A stretch of 64,000 nucleotides of DNA from Paracoccus limosus (GTDB lineage Bacteria > Pseudomonadota > Alphaproteobacteria > Rhodobacterales > Rhodobacteraceae). Location: assembly GCF_009711185.1 (NCBI RefSeq), contig NZ_WMIF01000008.1:57604-121603 (forward strand), given 5' to 3'. How positions within the stretch are numbered: position 1 is the first letter of the stretch; each line of letters begins with the position of its first letter. The position numbers were made by a program, and so were the translations under genes. This document shows, piece after piece, positions 19,644 to 27,804 of this stretch. Under the pieces are notes generated by a model that was not told the origin of the DNA, did not search any database, and saw nothing but the letters and a program-made list of their open reading frames with translations.

Positions 19644-20255
19644 ATGACCACCGAAGACAACGCCCGCCATGCCGAAAAGATGGCCAAGGTAAAGGCCGCG
19701 CGTGACCGCATGATGGCGGATCGGCAGGGCGAAAAGGGGCTGATCATCGTCCATACCGGCAAGGGCAAGGGCAAGTCGTCATCCGGGTTCGGGATGATCC
19801 TGCGCTGCATCGCGCATGAGATGCCCTGCGCGGTGGTGCAGTTCATCAAGGGTGCATGGGACACCGGCGAGCGGCGGTTGCTGACCGGGCATTTCGGCGA
19901 TCTGTGCCAGTTCCACGCCATGGGCGAGGGCTTTACCTGGGAAACCCAGGACAAGGCGCGCGACATTGCCGCGGCGCGGGCCGGGTGGGAGAAGGCCAAG
20001 GAGCTGATCCGCGACCCCAAGATCCGCATGGTGCTGCTGGACGAGATCAATATCGCGCTGCGCTATGACTATCTCGACAGCGCCGAGGTCGTGGCCTTTT
20101 TGCGCGACGAAAAGCCCGAGATGACCCATGTCGTGCTGACCGGGCGCAATGCGCCGCCCGAGCTGATCGAGCTTGCCGATCTGGTGACCGAGATGGAGGT
20201 GGTCAAGCACCCGTTCCGCGACGGCATCAAGGCGCAGCCGGGCGTCGAGTTCTGA
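19644..20255 (+). CDS. cobO: Cob(I)yrinic acid a,c-diamide adenosyltransferase, CobO/BtuR type
   Basis: 203 residues. CobO adenosylates the cobalt of cob(I)yrinic acid a,c-diamide. The unusual P-loop HTGKGKGKSSSGFG (about 37-50), the VQFIKGAWDTGE segment and MVLLDEINIAL identify the P-loop CobA/CobO family, distinct from PduO. AAAGGAG lies eight bases before the ATG. The gene diverges from the riboswitch-led operon with only about 54 bases between its start and the aptamer, so its promoter probably lies inside DNA that encodes the riboswitch. Confidence 0.97.
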   Translation: MTTEDNARHAEKMAKVKAARDRMMADRQGEKGLIIVHTGKGKGKSSSGFGMILRCIAHEMPCAVVQFIKGAWDTGERRLLTGHFGDLCQFHAMGEGFTWETQDKARDIAAARAGWEKAKELIRDPKIRMVLLDEINIALRYDYLDSAEVVAFLRDEKPEMTHVVLTGRNAPPELIELADLVTEMEVVKHPFRDGIKAQPGVEF

Positions 20256-20263
20256 GGAAGGGC

Positions 20264-20320
20264 GGGGGGCTGTCTGCCCCCCGCACCCCCCGAGGATATT
20301 TGCCCACGAAAGAAGCGGGG
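20264..20320 (+). repeat. Hairpin plus dispersed post-stop motif, copy A2
   Basis: GGGGGGC (20264-20270) pairs with GCCCCCC (20276-20282) just after the cobO stop codon, and GGATATTTGCCCACGAAAGA follows from 20294. The same hairpin-then-motif order occurs at 86-154 and 28722-28762. It probably marks the 3-prime end of the cobO transcript. Confidence 0.65.
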
Positions 20321-20327
20321 CGGGGCG

Positions 20328-21053
20328 TCAGTCCTCTTGCTGGCCGGTCAGACTGAGCAGCAGTTGGAAGATGTTGACGAAGTTCAGATAAAGCGACAGC
20401 GCGCCCATGACCGCCAGTTTCTGGCGCGTCTCGTCGTCATGGTGTTCGGCATATTGCAGCTTGATCGACTGGGTGTCCCATGCGGTCAGGCCGACGAAGA
20501 CGAGGATGCCGATGATCGAGATGGCAAATTGCAGCGCCGAGGAGCCGAGGAAGATGTTGACGATGCTGGCGATGATCACGCCGATCAGACCCATCATCAG
20601 GAAGCTGCCGAACTGGCTGAGGTCGCGCTGGGTGGTGTAGCCATAAAGGCTCATGGCGCCGAACATCGCCGCCGCGCCGAAGAAGGCGCGCGCAATCGAG
20701 GTGCCGGTGAACACCAGAAACACGGAGGCCAGCGACAGGCCCATTACCGCGCAGAAGGCCCAGAAGAGCGTCTGTGCCGTGGCCCCCGAGATCGCCTCGA
20801 TGCGGAAGGACAGGAACATCACGAAGCCCAGCGGCGCCAGCATCACCAGCCATTTCAGCGGCGAGCCAAAGATCGGCACGTAAAGCGCCGGCACCGAGGC
20901 GACCAGCATGGCGACGACGCCGGTGACCAGCAGGCCCAGCCCCATGTAATTGTAGATGCGCAGCATATGGGCGCGCAGGCCCTGATCGAAAAGGGCGCCG
21001 CTTTGGGCGGGGGCGGACGAGAACGGGCTGCGTTCGCGCGATTGGTAATCCAT
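20328..21053 (-). CDS. Bax inhibitor-1/YccA family membrane protein
   Basis: 241 residues with about seven hydrophobic membrane segments and a soluble N-terminus of roughly 25 residues. Family hallmarks are LRAHMLRIYNYMGLGLLVTG and the late GLTAWDTQSIKLQY. YccA-type members modulate the FtsH protease, and some relatives are pH-sensitive calcium channels; which applies here is unknown. It starts 11 bases after the anti-sigma gene and is probably co-transcribed with the ECF sigma pair. Confidence 0.93.
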   Translation of the reverse strand: MDYQSRERSPFSSAPAQSGALFDQGLRAHMLRIYNYMGLGLLVTGVVAMLVASVPALYVPIFGSPLKWLVMLAPLGFVMFLSFRIEAISGATAQTLFWAFCAVMGLSLASVFLVFTGTSIARAFFGAAAMFGAMSLYGYTTQRDLSQFGSFLMMGLIGVIIASIVNIFLGSSALQFAISIIGILVFVGLTAWDTQSIKLQYAEHHDDETRQKLAVMGALSLYLNFVNIFQLLLSLTGQQED

Positions 21054-21064
21054 CGGTTTCTCCT

Positions 21065-21838
21065 TCAGTAAAGCGTTTCGGACAGGGCCTGCGCGGTCTG
21101 CTGCAAGCGGTCCGGCGCGGCCTTGTCGGCGATCAGCACATGCGCCGTCTCGCCGATCTGGAACCAGGCGATGCTGCTGTCGCCATTGCGGTCAGTCTGG
21201 GGCATGGTCACCGCGAAATGTCCGGTGCGGACGGCGAAATGCGTCAGCCGGCCAAGTTCGCCGCCGTCGAAGACCAGTTCGACCCCCGGCCCCTGCGGCG
21301 AGGGAAAGACCTGCGCGTCGCGCAGCCGCCATGCCGGATCGAAGCGGGGCAGCAGGATGCCGGTGCTGGCCCGGATCTCGGCCGGGTCGAGGTCGGGGCT
21401 GGGGTGTTGGGAATGCATGGGCAGGCGCAGCAGGCTGGCCTGACGCGCGGCAAGCGCCGCCTGCACCACCGGCGGCGGCGGCATGGCGGCGACGCCCGGC
21501 GTGACCGAGAGCGGGCCGAAGCCGGCATGGGCGAGCCAGCCGACCGCGACCAGACTGGCGACCGGCACCAGCCGCACCAGCCGGCGCATGCGCTCGTGCT
21601 GGCGCAATGCGCGGGCGAGCCGGCCGGCCGCGATCCGCGTCTGGGGCGGGGGCGGCGCGGTGGGGGCCAGCGCCAGACGCAGTTCGCGGCGCAGGCGCAT
21701 GTCCTGCATCACCTCGGCGGCCGCCTGCGGGTGGCGCGCCAGATGCGCCTCGACCCGCAGGCGCTGCCAATCGTCGAGCTGATCGTCGACATAGGCCTGC
21801 AGATCCAGGTCCGTCACCGTGTCAGGCATCGTCTGCAT
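21065..21838 (-). CDS. Anti-sigma factor, membrane-anchored
   Basis: 257 residues. The N-terminal domain (DLQAYVDDQLDDWQRLRVEAHLARHPQ and on) looks like an anti-sigma domain that has lost the zinc ligands: the His is present but no CxxC follows. A membrane segment spans about 86-106 (LVRLVPVASLVAVGWLAHAG), and the rest is a periplasmic sensor domain of about 150 residues. It overlaps the sigma gene by 17 bases, the usual coupling of a cognate ECF pair. It presumably holds the sigma factor at the membrane until an envelope signal releases it. Confidence 0.85.
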   Translation of the reverse strand: MQTMPDTVTDLDLQAYVDDQLDDWQRLRVEAHLARHPQAAAEVMQDMRLRRELRLALAPTAPPPPQTRIAAGRLARALRQHERMRRLVRLVPVASLVAVGWLAHAGFGPLSVTPGVAAMPPPPVVQAALAARQASLLRLPMHSQHPSPDLDPAEIRASTGILLPRFDPAWRLRDAQVFPSPQGPGVELVFDGGELGRLTHFAVRTGHFAVTMPQTDRNGDSSIAWFQIGETAHVLIADKAAPDRLQQTAQALSETLY

Positions 21839-22355
21839 CGCGTCCTCCGACCAGTTTCAGGCTTGGGGTGGTGGCGCGGCCATCCTCGAAGTCGCGCAGC
21901 GCCTTGCGGGCGCGGGCCACGCGCGACATCAGCGTGCCCATGGGCACCTGAGCCAGCGCCGCCGCCTCGGCATAGGTCAGCCCTTCGACCGCGACCAAGG
22001 CCAGAGCCTCGCGCTGGTCGGGGGGCAGGTCCAGAAAGGCCGCGCGCAATTGCGACAGGCGCACGGCGGCATCCTGCGGCGCGTCCATCGCCCGGGGCGT
22101 CAGCGCCGCTGCCTGCGCCTCGCGCCGCCGGCGCGACAGCTGCGCCCGGTTGCGGTCCAGAAAGGCGTGGCGCAGGATCCCGAACAGCCATGCCCGCAGA
22201 TTGCCGCCCGGACGCAGGCTGCGGCGGTGTTCATGCCCGCGCAGCAGCGCCTCTTGCACCAGATCCTCGGCGTCGGATTCGTCGCGCGAAAGCGCCAGCG
22301 CATAGCGGCGCAGCGCGGGCAATTGGTTCAGCAAAGGGTCAAGATCATCGGCCAT
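21822..22355 (-). CDS. ECF-family RNA polymerase sigma factor
   Basis: 177 residues with only regions 2 and 4. Region 2 contains SRDESDAEDLVQEALLRG and NLRAWLFGILRHAFLDR; region 4 contains LPPDQREALALVAVEGLTYAEAAALAQVPMGTLMSRVARARKAL. The likely autoregulated promoter is GGAAC (22393-22389) and GTCTA (22369-22365) 19 bases apart, predicting transcription from about 22358, almost at the ATG, so the message may be leaderless. The anti-sigma gene overlaps its end. The regulon is unknown, but the flanking Mla and BI-1 genes suggest envelope stress. Confidence 0.94.
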   Translation of the reverse strand: MADDLDPLLNQLPALRRYALALSRDESDAEDLVQEALLRGHEHRRSLRPGGNLRAWLFGILRHAFLDRNRAQLSRRRREAQAAALTPRAMDAPQDAAVRLSQLRAAFLDLPPDQREALALVAVEGLTYAEAAALAQVPMGTLMSRVARARKALRDFEDGRATTPSLKLVGGRDADDA

Positions 22356-22364
22356 CCTGATCCA

Positions 22365-22393
22365 TAGACGGCGCCGGGGCCGGTTCTTGTTCC
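22365..22393 (-). promoter_or_regulatory. Candidate autoregulated ECF sigma promoter
   Basis: GGAAC at 22393-22389 and GTCTA at 22369-22365 on the minus strand, separated by 19 bases, fit the general ECF consensus GGAAC(TT) with a TC-type -10. The -10 lies only about 10 bases before the sigma factor ATG. Confidence 0.5.
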
Positions 22394-22421
22394 TGCCGCC
22401 CGCAAAAAAACTGCGCGGGGC

Positions 22422-22892
22422 TCAGTTCGCCGGGCGTTCGCCCCCCAGCGCCGCGTCCTCCTCGGCCTCGGAGAGGGCGGCGCCCGCGCCCACCGCCTCA
22501 AGCGCGGCATCCATGGCGCTTTCGTCCGAAACCGGGCGGAAGCTGCCCGCGCGCGTGTCGCGCAGCGCGGCAAAGCGCTGGCGCCAGCCGTCGCGTTCGC
22601 GGCAGGCCAGCACCGCGCGCACCGCGCCGTCGCGCGCCATGTCATAGCGGCGGCAAAGCTGGCCCTGACTGCCCCGGAACGAGGCGATCATGCGCAGCTG
22701 GGTGCCGTCATCAAGCCCGCGCATCTGCCCCGAGTGCAGCTCGGTCAGGGCGGCGCGCTCGGGCTCGGGCATGGTCATGGCCAGCGGGTTGTCCTGTGGC
22801 AGCCAGCGCAGCCCGAACCCGGCCAGCACGATCAGGACCGCCAGCACCGGCAGGCCACGTTGCATCAGCAGGGACAGGGTGTGGCTGGCCAT
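22422..22892 (-). CDS. Membrane-anchored periplasmic protein of unknown function
   Basis: 156 residues with one N-terminal membrane segment (about 13-31) and a periplasmic part. I do not recognise a named family, but the stretch FRGSQGQLCRRYDMARDG to VLACRERDGW resembles the C-terminal sensory region seen in some alphaproteobacterial anti-sigma factors, where two cysteines and a GW pair recur. It begins four bases after the lipoprotein stop, so it belongs to the mla-type operon, yet lies directly before the ECF sigma gene. It could link lipid transport to the sigma switch; this is inference. Confidence 0.75.
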   Translation of the reverse strand: MASHTLSLLMQRGLPVLAVLIVLAGFGLRWLPQDNPLAMTMPEPERAALTELHSGQMRGLDDGTQLRMIASFRGSQGQLCRRYDMARDGAVRAVLACRERDGWRQRFAALRDTRAGSFRPVSDESAMDAALEAVGAGAALSEAEEDAALGGERPAN

Positions 22893-22896
22893 CGGC

Positions 22897-23526
22897 TCAG
22901 CGGCAGCTTGCCGGGTTCACGCCGGTGCCGCGCAGCGCCCAATCGGTCATCTGCACCTGCAACTGGCGGCCGGCGGCATCAAAGGCCGGGATCAGGTCGG
23001 CGGTGCGGGTGCTGGCGGCGGTGCTGGTGGCGCGGAAATTGCCGCGCGCGACCACGCGGGCGTCCATCTCGCGCACCAGCTGGGCATCGACCGACAGCTT
23101 GACCACCGCACCCTTGCCGGCGACCTCGGCGTTGAAATCTTCGATCTCGCTGATCAGGGCATAATCGCCCGCCGTGCCCAGCGGCGCGCGGCCGACATGG
23201 GTAAAGGCGTCATAGGCGCCAAGGCCGCGCACCAGCAGGTTCTGCAGGGTGATCGGCGCGGTGTCGCCCCATTGCGCGTCGGGCAGATATTGGGTCTGCA
23301 AGGCGTTCGGACGGATCATGATGCGTTCGGTGTTCAGCGTGCCGCGCGCCTTGGGTTCCTCGACCACCAGCTCGGACAGCCGGCCCCGGCCGCATTTGCG
23401 CGGCGCATCCGACAGCGGGCGCAGCTCATAAACATCGAGGTTCTTGCCCCCGGACAGGGCAGACAGCGCGGCGCAGCCGGGCAGGGTGGTCAGTGCCGTC
23501 AGGGCGAGGATCGTCAGTCGTCTCAT
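22897..23526 (-). CDS. ABC-type transport auxiliary lipoprotein (PqiC-like)
   Basis: 209 residues with a lipoprotein signal peptide and lipobox LPGC (Cys18). The mature part fits the ABC_trans_aux (PqiC/YmbA-like) family, outer-membrane lipoproteins that accompany MCE-type lipid transporters; LVVEEPKARGTLNTERIMIRP and LQNLLVRGLGAYDAFTHVG are typical. It follows mlaD by nine bases in the same operon, where it probably completes a trans-envelope lipid path. Confidence 0.88.
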   Translation of the reverse strand: MRRLTILALTALTTLPGCAALSALSGGKNLDVYELRPLSDAPRKCGRGRLSELVVEEPKARGTLNTERIMIRPNALQTQYLPDAQWGDTAPITLQNLLVRGLGAYDAFTHVGRAPLGTAGDYALISEIEDFNAEVAGKGAVVKLSVDAQLVREMDARVVARGNFRATSTAASTRTADLIPAFDAAGRQLQVQMTDWALRGTGVNPASCR

Positions 23527-23535
23527 GAGCTTCTC

Positions 23536-24837
23536 CTAGCGGCGGAACTCGGGCGTCTTGGGCCCGGTGATGATCTGCGAGGGGTTGCGCCGCAGCGTCG
23601 TCACCAGCTGGTTCACGTTCTGCGACAGCGTGCGCAGGTCGTTGGCCAGCCGGGTGAATTGCGGCAACCCGTCCCGGGCGAAAGTCTGCACCGGGCTGCG
23701 CGCGCCGTCCAGCATCCCGCGCAGGCTGGAGAATGCGCTGTCGGCGCTGGCGGCGGCGCTGCGCAATTGCGCGGTGATGGCGGGAATATCCTCGGTCAGG
23801 CTGCCGATCGATTCGTTGAAGCGCGCCAGCGTGGCGCGGAAATCGGTCACCACCGGCTCGATCTGGCTGTTCATCACCCGGTCGGCACTGGCGAATGCGC
23901 TTTCGGCGCTGGTCAATGTGCGCTGGCTGGCGCCAAGTGCTGCGTCCAGATTGTCCATCGTCGTGCCCGCGCGCTGGCTGAGCTGGCGCAGGTTGTCGCG
24001 CAGGTCGGTCGCGGTCTGGTCCAGATTTTGCGTCAGCCCGCGCAGGTCGCCCTCGACATAGCTGCGCAGGGTGTTCAGCGCCTCGGTGCCCGAATCCAGC
24101 GCGGCATCGGCGCGTTTGGCGGTCTGGTCAAAGGTGGCAAGCGCGGTATCGGCATTGCCGAGCGTGGTCTGCGCCGCCTGCCCAAGATTGTCGAGCCGGT
24201 CGCCAAAGGCCGAGATATCGCCGGCGGCCGAGGCGATGGAATCGGTGGCCTTGGTCACATCGGCCAAAGCCTTGTCCAGATTGGCGCTGGAGCGTTCGAC
24301 ATTGTCGAGGATATGGGTCACGCGGGTCTGGTTTTCCTCGCCCAGCAGCCGGGTCATCTGCTCGGCCACGGTGTTCAGCCGCGAGATCATCTCGGGGCCC
24401 TGATCCGACAGCGTCTGCAGCGCCGAGCGGTTGGCGGCGATCACCGGCACCCCGTCGGGCTGGGCCACGCGCAGCAGCGGCGCATCGGACGAGCCGGCGG
24501 TGATGGCGACATTGGCGGTGCCGGTGACGCCGGTGATCTCGACCGAGGCGCGGCTGTCGGTGCGCACCGGCGTGTCCTCGGCCACCTCAAGGCGGACGCG
24601 CACCGCGCCATCGGGGCCGGTCGAGAGCTGCATGTCCACGACCTTGCCCACCGTCAGCCCGGCATAGGTCACCGCGGAGGACACGCCCAGCCCCGAAACC
24701 TCGGGGAAATACACGTCGTAATAGGCGAATTGCCGGTTCAGTTCGAGCTTGGCGAACCACATCGTAAACAGCAGCAGACCCAGAAAGCCCGCGATGGTAA
24801 AGGCGCCGATCAGCACATAATTGGCCTTGGTTTCCAT
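23536..24837 (-). CDS. mlaD: MCE-domain lipid transport protein, MlaD family
   Basis: 433 residues. One N-terminal membrane helix (about 8-27) is followed by a single MCE domain (about 38-120: YFPEVSGLGVSSAVTYAGLTVGKV) and a long helical C-terminal tail with many DNLGQ- and TLRS-like heptads. MCE proteins form hexameric periplasmic rings that carry phospholipid between membranes. The extended tail is longer than in E. coli MlaD and more like PqiB/LetB or actinobacterial MCE proteins. It lies between mlaF (three-base gap) and the auxiliary lipoprotein. Confidence 0.92.
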   Translation of the reverse strand: METKANYVLIGAFTIAGFLGLLLFTMWFAKLELNRQFAYYDVYFPEVSGLGVSSAVTYAGLTVGKVVDMQLSTGPDGAVRVRLEVAEDTPVRTDSRASVEITGVTGTANVAITAGSSDAPLLRVAQPDGVPVIAANRSALQTLSDQGPEMISRLNTVAEQMTRLLGEENQTRVTHILDNVERSSANLDKALADVTKATDSIASAAGDISAFGDRLDNLGQAAQTTLGNADTALATFDQTAKRADAALDSGTEALNTLRSYVEGDLRGLTQNLDQTATDLRDNLRQLSQRAGTTMDNLDAALGASQRTLTSAESAFASADRVMNSQIEPVVTDFRATLARFNESIGSLTEDIPAITAQLRSAAASADSAFSSLRGMLDGARSPVQTFARDGLPQFTRLANDLRTLSQNVNQLVTTLRRNPSQIITGPKTPEFRR

Positions 24838-24840
24838 CGT

Positions 24841-25638
24841 CTATCCTTTTTCGGTCATCGCGGCGCGGGCGCGGGGGCCGTGGAAATATTCATGCACCCA
24901 AGGGTGATCGACCTTCAGCATTTCGGCCATGGTGCCCGTGACCAGCACCCGCTTTTCGGCCAGGACCGCGATCCGGTCGCAACAGGCGTGCAGCGTGTCA
25001 AGGTCATGGGTGACCAGAAACACCGACAGGTTCAGCGCATCGCGCAGGCCGACGATCAGCCGGTCAAAGGCATCGGCGCCGATCGGGTCCAGCCCGGCGG
25101 TGGGTTCGTCCAGAAACACGATCTCGGGGTCCAGCGCCAGTGCCCGCGCCAGACCCGCGCGTTTGCGCATGCCCCCCGACAGGTCCGAAGGGTATTTCGC
25201 ATTGGCATTCCACGGCAGGCCGGCCATCGACACCTTCAGCTGCGCCAGCGCCTCGCGCTGGGCATCGCTCAGCCCCGGCACGGCGCGCAGCGGCACCTCG
25301 ACGTTTTCCTGCACCGTCAGCGAGGAAAACAGCGCCCCGTCCTGAAACATCACGCCCCAGCGCCGCTCCAGCGCCTCACGCGCGGCACCCGACAGCTGGC
25401 CCACGTCCTGACCCAGCACCCGCACCTTGCCGGCGGCGGGGCGGATCAAGCCGACGATGGTGCGCAGCAGCACCGACTTGCCGGTGCCCGAGCCGCCGAC
25501 CACGCCCAGAATCTCGCCCCGCCGCAGGTCAAGGTCCAACCCGTCATGGATGACATTGCTGCCAAATTGCGTGCGCAGGCCGCGCACCTCGATGACGTTT
25601 TCCGGGTCCTTACCGTCCCCGTTCCCCGCCCCGCTCAC
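24841..25638 (-). CDS. mlaF: ABC transporter ATP-binding protein, MlaF family
   Basis: 265 residues from a GTG start. The GTG overlaps the mlaE stop codon in the four-base GTGA arrangement, and no ATG precedes the domain. The Walker A GGSGTGKS, signature LSGGMRKR, Walker B EIVFLDEPTAGLDP and switch histidine THD are intact. The ERRWGVMFQDGALFSSLTV Q-loop segment is typical of MlaF/MKL-type ATPases. It drives phospholipid movement with MlaE and MlaD. Confidence 0.94.
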   Translation of the reverse strand: MSGAGNGDGKDPENVIEVRGLRTQFGSNVIHDGLDLDLRRGEILGVVGGSGTGKSVLLRTIVGLIRPAAGKVRVLGQDVGQLSGAAREALERRWGVMFQDGALFSSLTVQENVEVPLRAVPGLSDAQREALAQLKVSMAGLPWNANAKYPSDLSGGMRKRAGLARALALDPEIVFLDEPTAGLDPIGADAFDRLIVGLRDALNLSVFLVTHDLDTLHACCDRIAVLAEKRVLVTGTMAEMLKVDHPWVHEYFHGPRARAAMTEKG

Positions 25639-26729
25639 AGGCCGACCTCGGCGAAAAAGACCGAAAACAGCGCATCGATGACGATGACGGCAAAGATGGC
25701 GTTGACCACGGCGCGCGAGGTCTCGGCGCCAAGGCTTTCGGCATCCTTGCCGACCTTCATCCCGGCGTGACAGCCGATGATGCCGATGACCAGCGCAAAG
25801 ACCGGCGCCTTGCTCAGCCCGACGATGACATGGCTGACATCGGTTTCCGCGATCATCCGATAGCGGAACATCGAGGGCGAGATGCCCAGCTCGATCCAGG
25901 ACATGATCGCGCCGCCGAGAAGCCCCGCCGCATCCGCGATCAGCCCAAGGATCGGCAGGGTGATGACCAGCGCCAGCACGCGCGGCAGCACCAGCACCAT
26001 GTCCGGGTCGATGCCCAGCGTGCGCATGGCGTCGATTTCCTCGTGCATCTTCATCGAGCCGATCGAGGCGGTCAGCGCCGAGGCCGAGCGTCCGGCGACG
26101 ATGATCGCGGTCAGAAGGATGCCGAGTTCGCGCAGGACCGCGATCGAGATCAGGTCCACGACAAAGATCTGCGCCCCGAACTGCGTCAGCTGCGAGGCGC
26201 CCTGAAAGGCCAGCACCACCCCGATCAGAAAGGCCATCAGCGCGACGATAGGCACGGCGCGCAGCCCGGTTTCCTGACAGTGATAGACCAGCGAGGTCAG
26301 CCGGAACTGCGAGGGGTGGCGGATGGCGCGGGCGAGCGCCGCCAGAAAGCGGCCCAGATATTCGGCCAGCTCGCGCAGAAACACCAGCGCGGCCACGACC
26401 TTGCGCCCGAACATGTCCAGAATCTCGCGCCAGCGCGGGCCGGTGGCCGGCTGCGGATCGGGCTTGGGCGTGGCGGCGGTGACGGTGTCCAGCAGCTTGC
26501 GCTGATCCGCGTCCAGCCCGTCCAGCCGCGCACCCTCGGCGCTGCGCTGCGCCAGATACCATGCGGCGGCGGTGTCAAGCCGCGTCAGCCCGCTCAGCTC
26601 CAGCACCGGGGCCGTCGCGGCCGCCGCCGGCAGTTGCGGCAGGGTCCAGACGGTCAGCGCGCCCGAAAGGCGCAGCCCGCCTGCGCCATCCTCGGCGATC
26701 AGTTTCTGGTCCTGGGTCATGTCGGTCAT
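25635..26729 (-). CDS. mlaE: MlaE-family permease with N-terminal STAS-like domain
   Basis: 364 residues from the ATG at 26729, chosen because GGGA lies seven bases upstream; ATG at 26720 or 26765 are alternatives. Residues from about 12 to 85 look like a STAS/MlaB-type domain (LRLSGALTVWTLPQL, LELSGLTRLDTAAAWYLAQ). The rest is the six-helix MlaE permease with ELGILLTAIIVAGRSASALTASIGSMKMHEEIDAM. The cytoplasmic STAS subunit is separate (MlaB) in E. coli but fused here. It opens a five-gene lipid transport operon. Confidence 0.92.
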   Translation of the reverse strand: MTDMTQDQKLIAEDGAGGLRLSGALTVWTLPQLPAAAATAPVLELSGLTRLDTAAAWYLAQRSAEGARLDGLDADQRKLLDTVTAATPKPDPQPATGPRWREILDMFGRKVVAALVFLRELAEYLGRFLAALARAIRHPSQFRLTSLVYHCQETGLRAVPIVALMAFLIGVVLAFQGASQLTQFGAQIFVVDLISIAVLRELGILLTAIIVAGRSASALTASIGSMKMHEEIDAMRTLGIDPDMVLVLPRVLALVITLPILGLIADAAGLLGGAIMSWIELGISPSMFRYRMIAETDVSHVIVGLSKAPVFALVIGIIGCHAGMKVGKDAESLGAETSRAVVNAIFAVIVIDALFSVFFAEVGL

Positions 26730-26802
26730 GGCAAGTCCCGGCGCGACGGCGCTTGCTGGATTCATCCTGTGATTGACCCGCAATGTCAAGCCCGCCGCCG
26801 CT

Positions 26803-27714
26803 TCAGCCCGGCGCGCGCAGCATGCGCAGGGGCTCGGTGCGGGCCAGACGCAGCACATGCGCCATATAGGGCTGGGCCAGATCGTCGCTGCGCAGCGCTG
26901 CATAAAGCCTGCGCAACATGCCCTGCCGGCCCAAAGGCAGCATGGCCAGTTCCGGGTTGCCGGCATGGGCGCGCAGCACCCAGTCGGGCATCACCGCCAC
27001 GCCGCGCCCCGAAGCGATCAGCATCAGGGCCACGGCGGTCTGTTCCACCTGCCGGTGCTGCGCCGGTTCGACCCCGGCGGGATCGAGGAATTGCGAAAAC
27101 ACATCCAGCCGCGCCCGGTCCATCGGATAGGTGATCAGGCATTCGCCGGCCAGATCCTGCGGCTCGGCATAGCCCTTGGCGACCAGCGGATGATTGGCCG
27201 GCGCCACCATGGTCGGGGCATAGTCAAAGAGCGGCTGGAAGGTGACGCCCGCCATATCCTCGGGGTCCGAAGAGATCACCATATCGACCTGCCCGCGCAC
27301 CAGCGCCGGCAAGGCCTTCAGCGCAAGGCTGGTGCGGATGTCCAGATCGACCTCGGGCCACGAGCGGCGGAACTGGTCCAGCACCGGCAAGAGCCAGTCA
27401 AAGCAATGGTGGCATTCCATCGCCACATGCAGCCGGCCGGCGCGGCCCAGTTCGACGGCGAGGAACTCGGCCTCGGCGGCGTCGATCATCGGCAGCACCT
27501 GTTCGGCGGTGCGCAAAAGCCGCATCCCGGCGGCGGACAGGCGCAAGGGTTTCGTCTTGCGCAGGAACAGCTCGACCCCGGCCTGCTCCTCCAGCGCCTT
27601 GATCTGATGCGACAGTGCCGATTGCGTCAGGTTCAGCACCTCGGCCGCGCGGGCCAGCCCGCCCTGTTCGTGGATGGCGCGCAGGCTGCGCAGGTGGCGA
27701 AGTTCGAGGTGCAT
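26803..27714 (-). CDS. metR: LysR-family regulator, probably MetR
   Basis: 303 residues. The N-terminal winged helix-turn-helix (LRSLRAIHEQGGLARAAEVLNLTQSALSHQIKALE) and LysR effector domain are complete. The HCFDWLLPVLDQFRRSWPEV segment is characteristic of MetR, which uses homocysteine as co-activator of methionine genes. It diverges from metF with 90 bases between them, and a MetR-box-like palindrome overlaps its own start, consistent with autoregulation. Confidence 0.88.
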   Translation of the reverse strand: MHLELRHLRSLRAIHEQGGLARAAEVLNLTQSALSHQIKALEEQAGVELFLRKTKPLRLSAAGMRLLRTAEQVLPMIDAAEAEFLAVELGRAGRLHVAMECHHCFDWLLPVLDQFRRSWPEVDLDIRTSLALKALPALVRGQVDMVISSDPEDMAGVTFQPLFDYAPTMVAPANHPLVAKGYAEPQDLAGECLITYPMDRARLDVFSQFLDPAGVEPAQHRQVEQTAVALMLIASGRGVAVMPDWVLRAHAGNPELAMLPLGRQGMLRRLYAALRSDDLAQPYMAHVLRLARTEPLRMLRAPG

Positions 27715-27716
27715 CT

Positions 27717-27729
27717 TGAACGGTTCTCA
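27717..27729. promoter_or_regulatory. MetR-box-like operator
   Basis: TGAACGGTTCTCA differs at one position from the MetR consensus TGAA-N5-TTCA. It lies in the metR-metF intergenic region, two bases before the metR start codon. Confidence 0.5.
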
Positions 27730-27804
27730 TCACGATCTTGAGGATTATGAATTTGTCTCACGTCGCGGGACATGTCAAAAGCCTTGCGACAAAAGGATAG
27801 TGCC

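Noticed and set aside
16582..19647. Plus-strand open frame of over 1000 codons opposite cobN and cobW
   Set aside because: Antisense shadow of high-GC coding sequence; the product is rich in Arg, Gly, Gln and His with no recognisable domain, and cobN/cobW on the other strand are intact.
22690..25770. Long plus-strand open frame opposite the mlaD and mlaF genes
   Set aside because: Low-complexity Arg/Gly/Gln product with no domain; explained by codon bias of the minus-strand genes.
27730..27804. SAM riboswitch upstream of metF
   Set aside because: Looked for SAM-II or other SAM aptamer features in the 90-base metR-metF gap; none found. A MetR-box-like site fits better.
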